DNA from: Aulostomus chinensis
Taxonomy: Eukaryota > Chordata > Actinopteri > Syngnathiformes > Aulostomidae
Direction of reading: 5' to 3'
DNA: 64,000 nt
Assembly: GCA_037954235.1 (NCBI GenBank)
Contig: JBBMOA010000003.1
Location: 4,710,953 to 4,774,952 of the forward strand
Positions 22,797 through 35,385 of the stretch are shown in pieces. Position numbers and translations under genes: made by a program. Every line of letters starts with the position of its first letter. The stretch's first letter is position 1. Below the pieces are notes generated by a model. The model searched no databases. It had not been told where the DNA came from and saw nothing but the letters and a program-made list of their open reading frames with translations.

Positions 22797-25789
22797 GTAA
22801 CAAATTCAGAGCCGCAAAAAATGAATTAAAACTGACTCTCCTCAAGTAATTGTGTTATAAAAAAAACAACAATTTGTTAAAAGTTGGCTCGGATCAGCGA
22901 TTCTGGCTGAAGGGATTTTTTGCCCCAGGAAGTCATTGGTTTGAAAGTAACAGTCCGCTGTAACACACTGTGGCCCAGCGCAGTTAGTGACTCAGCAGTC
23001 CTGCTGGCTAGTTCAGAACAAAAGTTAAGACGTAACCCTGATGACTGACATGGCACTCCGTTCTGCCACCAGGTCACAGGGAAATGACGGTTTATCAAAC
23101 CTGGACACAGACGTCAGTTCTCAATAGCCATTAATTTCATAATAACAAGATAAAGCAGCTGTCTGCCACCACTTTAAGAAGACAGGAGTCAACATGCACA
23201 CCCTGACATGACTGCAGTGGTTCTGAGGACCAGACTGAATCAATGGCTTTAAAGTAAAAAAGCTACTCGTAAAGGGCTTCCTTTGGAGCACATACGCATA
23301 TTAATGGCGGTTATCATCTGACAACTCATCACATGAGCAGTAATTACACCTGTTCAGCTCCTCGTATTAAACATCTTGGTGGCTGTCCAAATGTACCAAT
23401 GCAATTACGTACTGACAAAATAATGGGTGATATCGCGCTGCCCTTGAAGGGCCTCAATCTGCCTCGCAGCTAAACAGCAACGTGAATGAAATTAATAATA
23501 AAGGGAAAGCAGTACTCAGATCCTCACGGTTAGTGGCCTGGATTATAATTTGGGAGTAACAACAACTAGCTGCCAGATGTGTGAGCGGTCACAATGTAGA
23601 GGGACATTAGCATAGCAGCAGGGAGGCTAAGGAGAACACCTGTAATCAGACCACCAGTGGAATTCAGCCCAGCAGGATCAGCAGATGAGAGGACACGTCT
23701 CATTATCCCACTTACACCACGGTCTCCTGCCAAAGACAAATATAATAAGAATTTTGTAGGTCTGTAGTAACATTGGTAGTTTGGAGAATCTGGAAAAAAT
23801 GTAAAACTGCCAAATTCGCCTGTAGATAAATGTGGCAAAGAAACAACCTGTTTCATCATTTGAAACAACTCGAGCGGCTGGAGTACACAGAGTCCAAACG
23901 CCACAGCAACATTCGCATTCGCTGCAGACATCGAAAGATTCAAGCAGAGTTTCAGAAATATCGACTAACAGAAATAAGATCATACCATGATAACTTTTTT
24001 GACCAAAAATCATAAGTTCTTCCCAAGCCATACCAACGGCACCCTGAAGGGTTTTGACGTTCAATCCTCCAGGTAGCAGGGTTGATCATAGATACAATCT
24101 GGCACTGGCAGATGAATCTAGTCCCTTCTGCTGGGAGCTGTGGTTTGGCTACCGGCGGGAAAGCTACCGCGATGCCAGCGAGATTTACGGTTTATAATAT
24201 TGTTTACAGTCGACAATCAGTAAATATAAGTTGACAGAAAACAAATACAGCAGCTTACCAGACAGATCTTCATCTAAATTATTATTTACAGTATATCGAC
24301 AATGAGATCCCCCTGAACAAATCACAGTCTCTGGCTTCTCTCCCAGGTGACTTAATTTCACATTTTCACTGTAAGTTTGTAGTCAGTTTTACAGCCAACA
24401 TGATTCCGTATTTGAGCTTATTCGCTGAAGGCAAACATTTTCTTGTACAAGTTGCACTGCACATTCTTTGTTTGACCTGTTGCTCCAAGATCATATAAGA
24501 GATAGTCTCTGCTTGGCGGTGACCAAATGGTGCCCATGTATTTATGCTATACGTGACGGTATCTGATATATGGCTTTTCTCTGCAATGGTGATTTTCTGT
24601 AACACAAACTAAAGCAGTACAGTTTCATTCTCAAGTGTAAAGCGTCCAGTCTGTTTCTATCATCTCTCTAGTTAACTGTTAACTGACCTTAAATAAAGGC
24701 AATCAAGTCCCTCCCAAACTATGAAGGTTTGTTTTTTTTAAATCACATTTTAATGAGCTGCTGAGCTAAAACAAATACATCTGGGTCTTCAAGAGAAAAC
24801 AGCCCATAACGTGAGGATAGAAGCTGAGACTATGTGTCTTGACTCCAAACAAATATGTTGGAGGAGAGAGTAAACCAAGACGAGAGTCTGTGGACTTCAT
24901 TTCTGTACACAGTGGGATCTTTTCTCCAAGACAAGCAACTGCCATTTCCTTTAACCTCCCCTCTCCAGAAGAAATGACTCTTTGACATGGTGTTGATGAT
25001 TGTTTTTAGCTGGCAACAGCAGCAGTTGTACTTTCATCCTTGGTTTCATATTATAATGCAGATGGTTTTTGCCAAACAGGGAACATGATTTCTATGACAC
25101 GCCACCATTAGTCTCTGTGGCATTTTCAAACAGTCCTATATGCTGCTTTCATAAAAAGTAATAAACCTCACAACAATTTTGCCTGTGGTGCTAGCAGGTT
25201 TAAAAAGGAGGCGTGGCCTCAAAGTGGAGCGTGACCCGAGGGGTCAGTACTCAGCGTGGCATGAATAGCAACAAAGCACTGTTAGTTGGCTAACCAGCCA
25301 TGAGGAGAAGCTGTCAGACTCTCTGCGTCTCTGCTGGAAGGACAGGCGGACCAGTGGAGCTTTGACGGTCAATAGAAGCCTATTGAGAGTGTTCCAGCTG
25401 AGCAGGCAGCAGAGACACACGGCTGTGTGTCTGTGGGGGAGAGTCAGTAGCTGGAGCCCGACTGTTTATAGGCCCTTTTGAACTCTGACTATAGTTTTTG
25501 TTCTTGAGACCATTTGTTTTTTTGCTGCCACAAAAGATTAGCCTAAAAAAGTGTGCATCTTGTGCTCATGTACAATGTCATCTGAAGCTATCGCAAATAC
25601 TTCTTCAGTAGAAGGCAAATCAAATTATAACTGTGGGAAAAACCATAACAACAGGGGGAAGACATCTTAAAGCCTGAGCAGATGAAACCAAAACGAGCTG
25701 ATGGCTCGAGCTTAGAGTACAAGCGCAATGGACCGTCTGCCTGACACACACACGAGGGTTGCACACGCAAACACATTCATACTGACTGC
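22797..25789. other. Unique-looking DNA around the candidate terminal exon
   Basis: Apart from 23566-23726 I find no recognisable gene or repeat family. Small poly-A and poly-T patches only. Confidence 0.35.
23566..23726 (-). CDS. Candidate terminal exon (4 of 4) of an unrecognised small membrane protein gene
   Basis: On - a good acceptor (ATTTGTCTTTGGCAG) precedes 161 bases: two bases that finish a codon, then 52 sense codons and a TAG at 23566-23568. The peptide starts DRGVSGIMRRVLSSADPAGL. It then carries a hydrophobic run of about 20 residues (GGLITGVLLSLPAAMLMSLY) and ends in a short polar tail, which would fit a tail-anchored or GPI-signal type C-terminus. Its entry phase matches the exit phase of the exon at 28129-28222. 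A GT donor-like GGT|GTAAGT near its start is an alternative splice site. I see no canonical AATAAA soon after the stop. I do not recognise the protein. The call is an inference from splice signals and frame. Confidence 0.38.
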
Positions 25790-25802
25790 TGCCACACATA
25801 TT

Positions 25803-26314
25803 CCACGCATCCATCCATTTTCTACCTCTTATCCTGTCAAGGGTTGCCGGGGGCTGCAGCAGCCTTCAGGCGAGAGGCGGGGTTCACCCTGGACGGGTCA
25901 CCAGTCCATGGCAGGGCCAACCCATATAAACAGACAACTATTGGCTCTCCCAGCCACGCCTACAGTCAATTTAGAGTCTGGATTAACCTGGTCCCCTCTT
26001 GATGTCTTTGGACTGTGGGAGGAAGCCGGAGTACCAGAGAGAACCCACACAGGAACAGGGAGAACATGGAGACTCCACACAGAAAGACCTCGTGCTCCAG
26101 CCGGGGCAGGGTGAACCCCACCTCAGGCCAAAAGGCAGCTGGGATAGGCTCCAGCACCCCCCACCCCTGTGACCCTCAACAGGATAAGCAGTATAAATGG
26201 ATGGATGGATGGATTTTATAGGAATGTCCAATGCAAACTCCACACAGAAAGACACTGGGGACTCCAAACCAGAACCTTCTTTGTTGTGAGGCCATCACTG
26301 CACCACTGGGCCAC
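25803..26314 (-). mobile_element. Composite V-SINE with 14-bp TSD and an internal inverted tail
   Basis: The whole block is bracketed by the identical 14-bp sequence CTGCCACACATATT (25789-25802 and 26315-26328). From the left it holds a - strand SINE tail, middle and core up to about 26106. A + oriented SINE/L2-type tail ending in (TGGA)n follows at 26107-26214. A second stretch of - strand core plus tRNA-like head fills 26225-26314, repeating the word AACTCCACACAGAAAGAC. The duplication shows the outer ends belong to one insertion event. The inner tail is either a later nested insertion or a product of template switching. Confidence 0.82.
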
Positions 26315-26635
26315 CTGCCACACATATTATATACCATATATAGAAATGAACAGGATAGCAAATAGACTGAATGATTCCCATGAGGAAACAGAGCAGCACT
26401 AACCAGGGTCAGTAAATTCACTCTCGCTTTTCTGTCTGATGGCAAAAACAGCATTTGAACTGGGTGACGCCGGAGATGAAGATCAGTCACACCACACAGA
26501 CATGTGCCTCTCCAAGCATATAATTGGTCACTATGGCAACACATACATGATGTCAGACAGCGTGGGAGGAGGTATTCTACATAATGTCTCATTTTAATTT
26601 TGACACATTATGTAGGATTTCTCAATAATGCATAC

Positions 26636-27060
26636 AAACTTCATCCACCTTCAACCGCTTATCCAGGGTCGGGTCATGGATGTAGCAGCTTCAGCAGGGA
26701 ACCCAAAAGGTTCCTTTCTCTGGACAGATGGACCCTCTCTGACTGGGGGATCCTGAGGCATTCCCAGGTCAGCATGGAGATTTAATCCATCCACCAGGTC
26801 CTGGGTCTGCCTTTGCGGCCTCCTTCCAGCTGGGCGTTCCTGGAATACCTCTCTAGTGAGGAACCCAGGTGGAATCCTGACCAGATGCCTGGACCAACTT
26901 AATGGGCTCCGTTCAACACTAAGGAGCAGCAACTCTATTCAGAGTCCCTCATCGATGACTGAGCTTCTCACCTAATCTCTAAGGGAGACCACAACCCCCT
27001 CCCTGAGAAAACCCATTATGGCCGCTTGTACTGGCAATCTCATTCTTTCAGTCAATCAGT
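26636..27060 (-). mobile_element. LINE 3' fragment, same family as 17797-19765
   Basis: On - the text SVERSPLSWSRHLVRIP, FLTREVFQERPAGRRPQR and DLVDGLNLHADLG parallels the C-terminal LINE segment near 18090-17900. It continues to a tail containing CCGCTTATCCAGGGTCG read on +. It is truncated at its 5' side and carries frameshifts. Confidence 0.82.
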
Positions 27061-28128
27061 TAAGAATTTTTCTAAATAAGGCTCTCAAAACCAGCTCTGA
27101 AAACAGAAGTGCCAATAATAACAATAATCATAAATAATTGCCACTTATATGGTGAAGACGCAGTCACTACACTGGAAGTCATTTTGTAGGGCCACTGAAT
27201 CCAGGGTTACGCCTGACGAGCTAGAAAAGAAAATACCACTTTCATTGTTGATGGGGGAACGCGCCAAAGTGGTTGCTCTGTTCCAAATTTTTCACGACCC
27301 TTGCTGAGATATCAAAACTTACTGCATCATCTCTGAAAAATGATTGAAAATTACTGTCTCAGTCTTGACAAGACAAGTGTATTCACACTGTTGGACATTT
27401 GTGTGGCAGTTTGTTGTAACTGCTGTCTTACTTCTTGAGCAATGGACAACATCAAGCTCATTAGCAATTCAGTTTTTTTTCCCAAATATGAAGAAATCCC
27501 CTCAAGGCCTTCCTGATGGGAATGGGACAGACAAAAAAAGAGCCACAACATAATGCCTATGGCCACAGTCTAAAGACCACCTTTGACTTATCCTTGCAGC
27601 CGGCACCAAATCATCTCCAAGATTCCAGTCCAGAAGAATAAAAGTACTGCTTCTACTACACTGTGATAATGCCAGCATTAGAATATATTGAGCGATAAAA
27701 TCTGCCCAGTGGCATCCTAGTATTAGTGCACAGCAATACTTCACAGTGCAGCAAGCGAGTTCAAAAACAGTGTCTAAAGAACACTAAAATAATCATTAAA
27801 ATGTTTTGTTTCCAAAACCCTCATGTCTCCAGTGTGCTCATTATAACGCAGCAAGAACAGGATTGACTAGGCAGCACTCCTGTACAATCCTATAACTGCT
27901 TGATGTGCACATGATGCTACAGCATGTCTGAGCCGCTGAACACAGAGATGCTGTTGGCGAAGTTAGCAGACTCGTGGATTGCACAGAAGCAAAGGATGTG
28001 AGCACTGCATCTCATATTTGCACAATCTATACTCAACTCTTATATCCCTTGAAAGGAAAAAAAGAAAAGGCAGAAAATCAATGACCGAGCCAATTTTATT
28101 GTTGGCATGATGCTGTAAATACACTTAC
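27061..28128. other. No gene recognised
   Basis: Short frames only. No repeat family is recognised. Lies in the inferred last intron of the - strand gene. Confidence 0.4.
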
Positions 28129-28222
28129 CTTCAACCTCGTCAGCTTCACACAGCCTTGTAGTTTGGTGATTACCGTGAGGATGAAGGCGCCGAAGGAAAG
28201 TGGTAACTGGAGTTGGACTGGG
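28129..28222 (-). CDS. Candidate exon 3 of 4 of an unrecognised - strand gene
   Basis: The 94-base segment has a strong acceptor on - (pyrimidine-rich CTTGTTGTTTTCTGTTCCCGCTGCAG) and a near-consensus donor GAAG|GTAAGTGT. Reading from its first base gives 31 sense codons (PSPTPVTTFLRRLHPHG..., ending CEADEVE) plus one extra base. That phase joins the exon at 23566-23726 to make a Gly codon. A second frame (PVQLQLPLSFGAFILTV...) is also open, so the coding frame is not proven. It is the best splice-bounded segment in the window. The function is unknown. Confidence 0.45.
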
Positions 28223-29747
28223 CTGCAGCGGGAACAGAAAACAACAAGGAAAGCTTAATTACTGTAGAGTTCAGGTGATTAATATGACCACCCTGGGATC
28301 AAACATTTGGGTTCATGATCAAGAACGTGATGTTGACTGAGAAAGGATGTTGTCCGTGTGACAGAAGAGCGCTGCCAGGAAGCAATATCTCACGCAAAAA
28401 GTGTGTTTTTCCTTCCAAGTACTCACAAATAGGTCTCTTGAGCTCATAAAGACATTTTCCACCTGCGTTACTTATTTGTAACTGTAGAATAAAGAGGGAA
28501 ACAACCATGTGTGAGTGCTGATGGGTAACAACAGCAAAGTTGTCTAAAAGAATCTGTTTGCAAACTTTCAAGCGCATGGTCTGGTGCATTCACACTCGTT
28601 TCTTAAGTAATCCCTTTTGATTTCTTGCTGACATGAGCAAGTCAGCAATTTTTTTCTTTCTTTTTTTTTAACCTTTATATAACACGGCAAAATTTACCAC
28701 CAATTCTCATTTCCAATGATGACTATATTTCATTATGTGAAATGATACGGGAGTAGTCAGTTTGAGTTTGTTTTGTGTTGAGTTCCAGTCATTATTATTG
28801 TAGCCAAAGACAGGTCCGATTCTAGGATGGTGAGCAGATTATTAAAGGTTTATTACTGCAGGGGATGCATAGAAGGCTAGAAAGCTTCGCTAGGTGCCGT
28901 CCCAGGGATTGTTTTATAAATGTTGCAGACAGACAGAAGGTTGTCTCATTGCCTAAAGATGCCTTGCAAACACATCAACACACATTTGTGGTTTCCGACT
29001 TCTGAGGCCATGTTAATACAGTTCATTTCTTTGTAAAAAGCCAACAAACATTTGAAACGTTGCTCGGTAATAAACAAACACTGTGTTCGCAGTAAAGTGC
29101 AACAAACATTCACCTTAACCAACTTGCTTGCACTGGGCCACGCTCACTCACAACAAATGGAAAGGTTCCAGCTAGTTTGTTTTAGCTCAAATTAAAGTCT
29201 TTGTGGATTACTATACAGCAGCATAAAAATGGGATTATACCAGTTGATGCCCTTGGGAGCTTTTACACTGACATTTTTGGACAGTTGTGCTGTTGGTAGC
29301 AGTTGCTGTCAATGGGCGCCTCTGGCTTCAAGCTAAATATACATGGCTGGTTCTTTCTGCATTCTAGAGTCCTTAAGAAGTGATGCAGGAGGGGAAAAAA
29401 ATCTTAGTGAGCCCCAAAAACCCATTTGTGAGTACTTGAAAGGAAGAATACACTTGTGAAGTGAAGTATAGCTTTAGGAAATTGGCGTGATATTCATACA
29501 CCTTTTTGTGACACCGGGCCCTTGAGCTCCAGGTTCCAATATGTTCTCTCATATCACCATTCGTGTCACCTTCATTCACTTCTGCTCCGGCTGTTAAAAA
29601 TGTATGAAATAAAATAAACTCCACTTCATGGGATTCACATGGTCAAATAAATGTATAAATACACCAAGGTACTGCAGATGAAATATTTACTCCTGTCTAC
29701 TTTAATGTTTCATTTGTTCACATTACATCATGCAGCAGTTTTACTGT
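28223..29747. other. No gene recognised; unique-looking DNA
   Basis: No exon or repeat family beyond chance frames. Confidence 0.4.
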
Positions 29748-29754
29748 GGTGTGT

Positions 29755-29791
<37 letters not shown>
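29748..29791. repeat. (GT)n microsatellite
   Basis: About 20 GT units with one TC interruption. Confidence 0.95.
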
Positions 29792-29793
<2 letters not shown>

Positions 29794-30304
29794 CTGAGAC
29801 ACACTGGATGTTTCAGAGGGTAACCACAGTCTGTGCTAAACCAGGAATGTAACAGTTGTTCCCCTGATTAAATATGTAGCCGTGTTTACCCTGGTTCACA
29901 AGGACGGCGATGCTAATATTCTAGCATTTGCTTTAAATGAACAAGCGATGAATATAAAAATTAGAAGAGCTCACAATGTTAACTCACTGATCCGAAAAAT
30001 CAGCTTCAATCCCAATGTATCTTTATATAACGCCTTTTGCTCAGCGGATTCCCACTGGTTCTCTTTAAGTGTCTGAGTAGTGTGTCTGTGTGTGTGTTGT
30101 GTGTGCGTGAGCGAGTAACCATCAGTTAGAGAACACACCAGATGATGGACATTGAATCAAGAATACACAACACTTTAAAATATTGCCATGAACGCCACAT
30201 TGCAGCTGTATCCCTACCTGATGTGTTCCTGGTACAGACATCTCTATCTTTGACCACAGTATTTATTTTTACAGGTCATAATGACACTCGCCTCTTGACA
30301 ATGT

Positions 30305-30378
30305 CAGCTGGAATAGGCTCCAGCCCCCTGCGACCCTGAAGGGATAAGCGGTATAGAAAATGGATGGATGGATGGATA
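30305..30378 (+). mobile_element. 5'-truncated SINE/L2 tail ending in (TGGA)n
   Basis: CAGCTGGAATAGGCTCCAGC...GCGACCCTGAAGGGATAAGCGG...followed by four TGGA units. This is the 3' tail shared by the V-SINE copies, here on +. No target-site duplication is obvious. Confidence 0.85.
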
Positions 30379-30431
30379 ATGAGACCCAGTGGATGTTTGA
30401 GGAAACGTCCTCCAGACATTCCTGATCTATT

Positions 30432-30871
30432 GGCCCTCATTTATGATTCCAGTGTAGAAACTGCCTCAGATCTAATTGAAGGAGCACTCTTGGAACCAAA
30501 CTCACCTGCGATTTATGAAACTGGTTGTACCGTAACAATCAAGGCATATGAATGACCTGGCACCGATAAATGCGGCAGCTGAGAACAACTGGCACGTAAG
30601 TACCACAACCCAGTATATTCTGGTTTTGAAGCCCCACCTATCGAGTTTATGACAGACAAATATAATCCGGCTGAGGAGGGGAGCTTCTCTCACACCACCA
30701 GATCAACCAAACCAACTACTTTAGTTATGTAGTTAAGTCATGCCAGAAACTTTCTCTGGTGGGCCCAGAAGCGTGAGTCCCCCTTCCCTCAAGTCAACAC
30801 TGATAAATGCCGAGGTTTGTGTGGCAATAACCCCCGCGTCCTGTCGTACATTCATTTGATGAATGAGGGCT
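30432..30871. mobile_element. Harbinger-related MITE (440 bp), 3-bp ATT TSD
   Basis: The left end is GGCCCTCATTTATGA and the right end GATGAATGAGGGCT, forming imperfect inverted repeats. ATT lies directly outside each (30429-30431 and 30872-30874). The autonomous-type Harbinger copy at 1-1772 ends in the same GATAAATGAGGGCC followed by ATT. No transposase motif lies inside, so this is a non-autonomous relative. Confidence 0.75.
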
Positions 30872-30874
30872 ATT

Positions 30875-31636
30875 GTGTTCATCAGAGGTCACTTTGTCCA
30901 CCAAAAGCTTTTCAGTTCATCCCGGTGGATGTTTGTTGCAAATTAAGAGAAGTTCCATCCATCCAGGTATTCTAGAACTATCACCCTTACAATAGTGACG
31001 TGTATGAACGGGCAGATGGACAAACATGAACTAATAGGTAGCCATGAATATGTTGTTTGACAGTACCACACCACTCCCTGAGCCAGGGCTTGACAGTGTG
31101 TGAAGCATTTCCCTCACATTTGCGACTACAAATATGTGTGTGCAAGAAATGCGAATTGTCCTTCAGAGCACACGTACAAGAAGAAAAATCAAGCCAAATC
31201 ACTCTTTTTAATCTAACAAAATGAGCGTCATGGTCTTGAAGTGATGCTGTCCAATAGGCAGTTGTTGGATCTCAGTGTCATTTACAATTATCCTGATGAA
31301 GCTTTTGTAAAATGAAAATTAAATATGTATATGATTACAAATATTCCCCCATATTTAAACAAAGTCGGTCAGATGTGGAACAATCGTAGCGTTCTGTAAA
31401 ACGTACAATGCTTTGTAATCTAATGAATCTTTGACTGGTTTTTGATATTTTCAGCTTTGTATAATTCGTATTTTGTACTTTCCAGCTCAACCACGATACC
31501 TGAACACTTCGTTTCTCTCTCTCTGTTCACTTCAATACCCTCTATATTATTTGAAGCATCAACGCCTTGCCCCTCAGTTACCAAATATCAAAAAGGGTTT
31601 TTTTTGTTTTCAGAATTTAATGATCATTTGTTTACA
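30875..31636. other. No gene recognised
   Basis: AT-rich. The right part may be a further decayed extension of the LINE at 31637-32165, but no motif is readable. Confidence 0.4.
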
Positions 31637-32165
31637 TCAAACCATGTTTTCATTATTACAAGTTATTTTTTTAATCACACCCAACTCCTCCATTATATTT
31701 TCCCCAGAAAAAAATAAAGAAGTGTCAGACACAAAGACAACACATTTAAGCTGCTTGGATACATAAACAAGATCATTATTATACAAATCAAACAGTTTGA
31801 GCACGAGGACTGACCCCTGAGGTACTCCACTCTTAATATTGTGGGTGTCAACTTCAACATTATTATCTGCACACATGGCTTTCTAGTTTTCTCAGTAGCT
31901 GGATATCCACTAACCTGGCCACATATAGTTTCTCAAATGTTTTCCAAAATTGTGGAAGGAATGACACTAGCGTGTAGTTGGAGAAAATGTGTTTATGTTT
32001 TCGAGGAATTACTTTAGCTGTTTTCATATTTTCAGGAAATATTGAGGTAAATGATGAATTGTTGATGCATGGAACTGGTTCAATAACTAAATCAATCATA
32101 TCCTCATCATATCATGACAATGCTGAGTTGGTGGATTCTTTACTTTACAAAGTATTTTTTTGTTT
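31637..32165 (-). mobile_element. LINE reverse transcriptase fragment, second LINE type
   Basis: On - the order is SSFTSIFPENMKTAKVIP, FSNYTLVSFLPQFWKTFEKL and ARLVDIQLL (31863-32099). Then, with about 100 residues missing, come IKSGVPQGSVLVLKLFDLY, NDLVYVSKQLKCVVF and a degraded active-site block FVSDTSLFFSGEN (31637-31876). GVPQGS and the position of the FADD-like motif mark a non-LTR reverse transcriptase of a jockey/CR1-like type. FADD is lost and the body is deleted, so it is dead. Confidence 0.8.
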
Positions 32166-33640
32166 TTAACCCTGCCAAGAAAAATACAATTCACTCTTTC
32201 CAATTTTGTGCTTTTCTTGGTAAGATGTTCTACATGATCTTTTTTTTTTTTGTTTTGGTGGGGTTGGTGTTTGCAACAAGACTACCGCCTACATATTAAA
32301 AAAAATAAACTCATTTACCCTTTCACTTTTGTCACTATTGTCAACTTTTTTCTTTCAAAATACGATTAGGAAGAGTTGACTTGATGTTATCGTGTATTAA
32401 TTCACTATTTATCATTCCCCTTGTAGCCTTCATAAAAACTCTGTTTTTATTTAAGGAATAACAGACACTACAGGATCGCCAAATAAACCAGAGGAAAGAA
32501 AAATCAAGAATTTAAAATGCAAGATGGAAATTGAGTATAAATGTAGTTTATTTGACATCTTATTGAATACAATCAACTAGCATTTAGCCTCTTCTCCTTG
32601 GCTCTGCGTGATACTTTTAGAGGACAATGGTGAATTGGATCGGGACTGAAAAAGCCCATTTATCATGACATCAGTTGCCCAGCAGGCAGGGAGACGAGGA
32701 GAGGAGTTGGCAGGGCTGCTGATGGCCTGGCAAAGGCCTTGTATTACCACAGCCTCTGGTCTCCCCATAGCCTCCCTGATGAGCCCCTTGTCTGCCATCA
32801 GCCAATGCATTCCCTTTCCATTTCTCTGCTTTTCCAGAGACTCCCAGAGGTGACAGGGAGGCATTGGGTGGCTGATAGTGAGAGTAATTAAAAAGGGTTG
32901 ATTAGAGTGACGGAAGGAGGACACCCAGAGAGAAAACAAAAATCTCTCATAAGACAGAGACTGAGGTGGAATATACAGCGAGGGAGCAGATATCACATCA
33001 CATCAGTCTTCAAGTTAACAGGGGCAGATTTTTTTTGTCCTCAGTCACTTCAAATGGGGAAGAATCTCAGGGGAGACACCATAACACAGTCCCAGAAACA
33101 CTGCACAGAGCCAAGCAGAAGTGCTCTACTGAGAGCTTTTCAAGGTAAAGCCAATAACAAGACAGTTAGGCCTCCCTCTTGCTGTCACGCTACAGGAATA
33201 ATGGCTACGTCTGGATTTCCAAGTGATTCCATTATTCAAACCACAATGCAATGTCAACCAACAAACCAAGCAATTATTGTCTTTATTGTTAAAAAAAAAG
33301 AAACCCTCTGACATGACCAAGAATCCAGCATCACATCTCTATACCTCCACAAACTGTGCCTGTCTCACTAACACTGCCATCCTTGAGTAACAGTGGAGAT
33401 TTAGCGCCAAATTCGAAGCAACTCTGTTAAGGCGAACCAGAGGTATCAAGTGAACATGAGGGGGGCAGGCAGAAAACTTGGACTCACAGTCTCTGGCCTC
33501 CGTCAGAGGTGAGGCATAAAAACATCCTATTCGATGGAAGAAGATTGCTTTCTGTTAGTTATCACATTGATGTACTTGTTTGCGTATTCCAATTGCATGT
33601 TTACATTCTGTGCTCTGTCTTGTGAACGACAGGGCCCATC

Positions 33641-33645
<5 letters not shown>
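32166..33645. other. No gene recognised
   Basis: AT-rich unique-looking DNA. The overlapping frames at 32577-33311 have no splice-bounded or motif support. Confidence 0.4.

Positions 33646-33646
<1 letters not shown>

Positions 33647-33730
<84 letters not shown>
33647..33730. repeat. (CA)n microsatellite, longest in the window
   Basis: About 42 perfect CA units. His-Thr or Cys-Val repeat frames across it are artefacts of the repeat. Confidence 0.98.
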
Positions 33731-33732
<2 letters not shown>

Positions 33733-35209
33733 GAGGCTGAGAGGGAGACAAGAGCAGAGGAGACAACTACTCTGTTGCAATTAAGCGCAAAAAAGTCCAA
33801 AAGCCAACAAGTAAATTGTTAATGGGGCGACACCATCTGAAAAGCAGGTTAAAATAGCAGCATTTTTAAGCGCAGCCAGTGTGAATCCAGCATCAGTGAT
33901 GAGGATTCAAACTGCTGAGCTTGAATGCGAAACCTTTGTTCGGTGTACGGAGAATAAGTAAGGCTTGACTCAGTCTCCTCACTTTAACCTTCATACATAT
34001 TTATCGATTCCTCTGTCTTCCCTGCTCAGACATGCAGGTTTCTGGTATCAGCTCTTAACACAAAACGAAAATTTGACAAAAATGGTTGGAAACACTTTAA
34101 ACGAATGTTAGCTTTGCAGCTGCTGCTAGTCTTTCTGGTGGCAGTCAGAGTGCTAGCAGCTTTAGCTTTGAGCTCTCCTGCTGGGGGTCGTGCACGTCCC
34201 CCTGAAAAGGATACAAGCGTTTGAACTGGCATGTCTTCGGTTTTGCTTTTTCATTCTGATTGTTGACCTAAAGGAGAACATGTCACTCACGAAACAGAAC
34301 TTCATTACGTCAAGATTGTTTCATCAAGGTGTATTTCTACGATCCACGTGTCCATATCCCAGATTCTAACACACAAGTACAAATACATTTGTAAAGTCTC
34401 TGGGAATTTCATTTTGATCTCGTTTCCCCAGAAATGGTTTGATTTTCTTAAAATGTGAATGATCAATTAAAATCCAGACATCAAAGCATAGCCTAACTAA
34501 CTCAATCCCATATCAAATCTGGGAAAAGAAGAAGAAGACACAATTTTAGCAAGCGTCTGCTGGTATTTCAGCCATGTGGGCCTGGTTTCAGAAGGACAGC
34601 ACTCCCAGACAGGGTCAAAGCTGAAATAACCTCGATAAAATGAAGTCCAGCACACACAACCTCTGACACTTCCTGGACACATCAGCACTCAAATAACATC
34701 TTACAACATCTTGCATCACTTTCAATTAATAGCAGATTCTGTCCTCGCTTCACAGCCTTGTGTCTGTGGCAGGAGGTGCTTGGCATCTATATATGAGGAC
34801 GACAGGGATAGCAGTTCTTTATTTATTTGTGAGAATGGTACTGATGTGATAAATCAGAATGAAAGCGCCTTGATTATTTATTCTTTGACTTAGGGGGAAA
34901 TAAATTAGTGGAGCTGCCAGTAGCTGCTCAATAGAGTTATGTTACAGCTGCATTAAGCGCTCTTCGAGAGTCCTCTTGGCACAAAGGCATCAAGATGCAT
35001 TTCCGTATGACTGGCAGAAACACGCATGCAAACACGCACTTACCCTTAGATCCAACTCATGTCAACTTTCATTTTTGTAGCTTGGTACCACTTGCAGTCT
35101 TCAGGCTGTACGGCCCACGACAGTTTAGGCCAATATCAGCAGATAAAGAAGAGGAAGCACATATACTTCCATATTTTACATCTAAAGATTTGCGCTTAGG
35201 GCTGGGCAA
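33731..35209. other. No gene recognised
   Basis: Nothing diagnostic. A - strand pyrimidine-rich acceptor-like site at 34508-34530 has no convincing exon next to it. Confidence 0.4.
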
Positions 35210-35248
35210 CACACAAACACACGTATGTACACACACGCATGCGCGCGT

Positions 35249-35279
<31 letters not shown>
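35210..35279. repeat. (CA)n/(GCGC) imperfect microsatellite
   Basis: Imperfect CA units with ATGCGCGCGTGC in the middle, then 14 perfect CA units from about 35251. Confidence 0.92.
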
Positions 35280-35280
<1 letters not shown>

Positions 35281-35385
35281 TATTGTCTAAAAGTGGTATT
35301 GTAACAGGGATTTTTTGACATCTGTGATACACAATTTTACTGTCTAAATTAGTGCTAAAAAGGCAAAGAGTAAGTCTGATATATC

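Noticed and set aside
33527..33822. Frames of repeated His-Thr or Cys-Val residues
   Set aside because: They are translations of the (CA)n microsatellite at 33647-33730. The same holds for similar frames at 3703-3915, 35069-35392 and 49496-49750.
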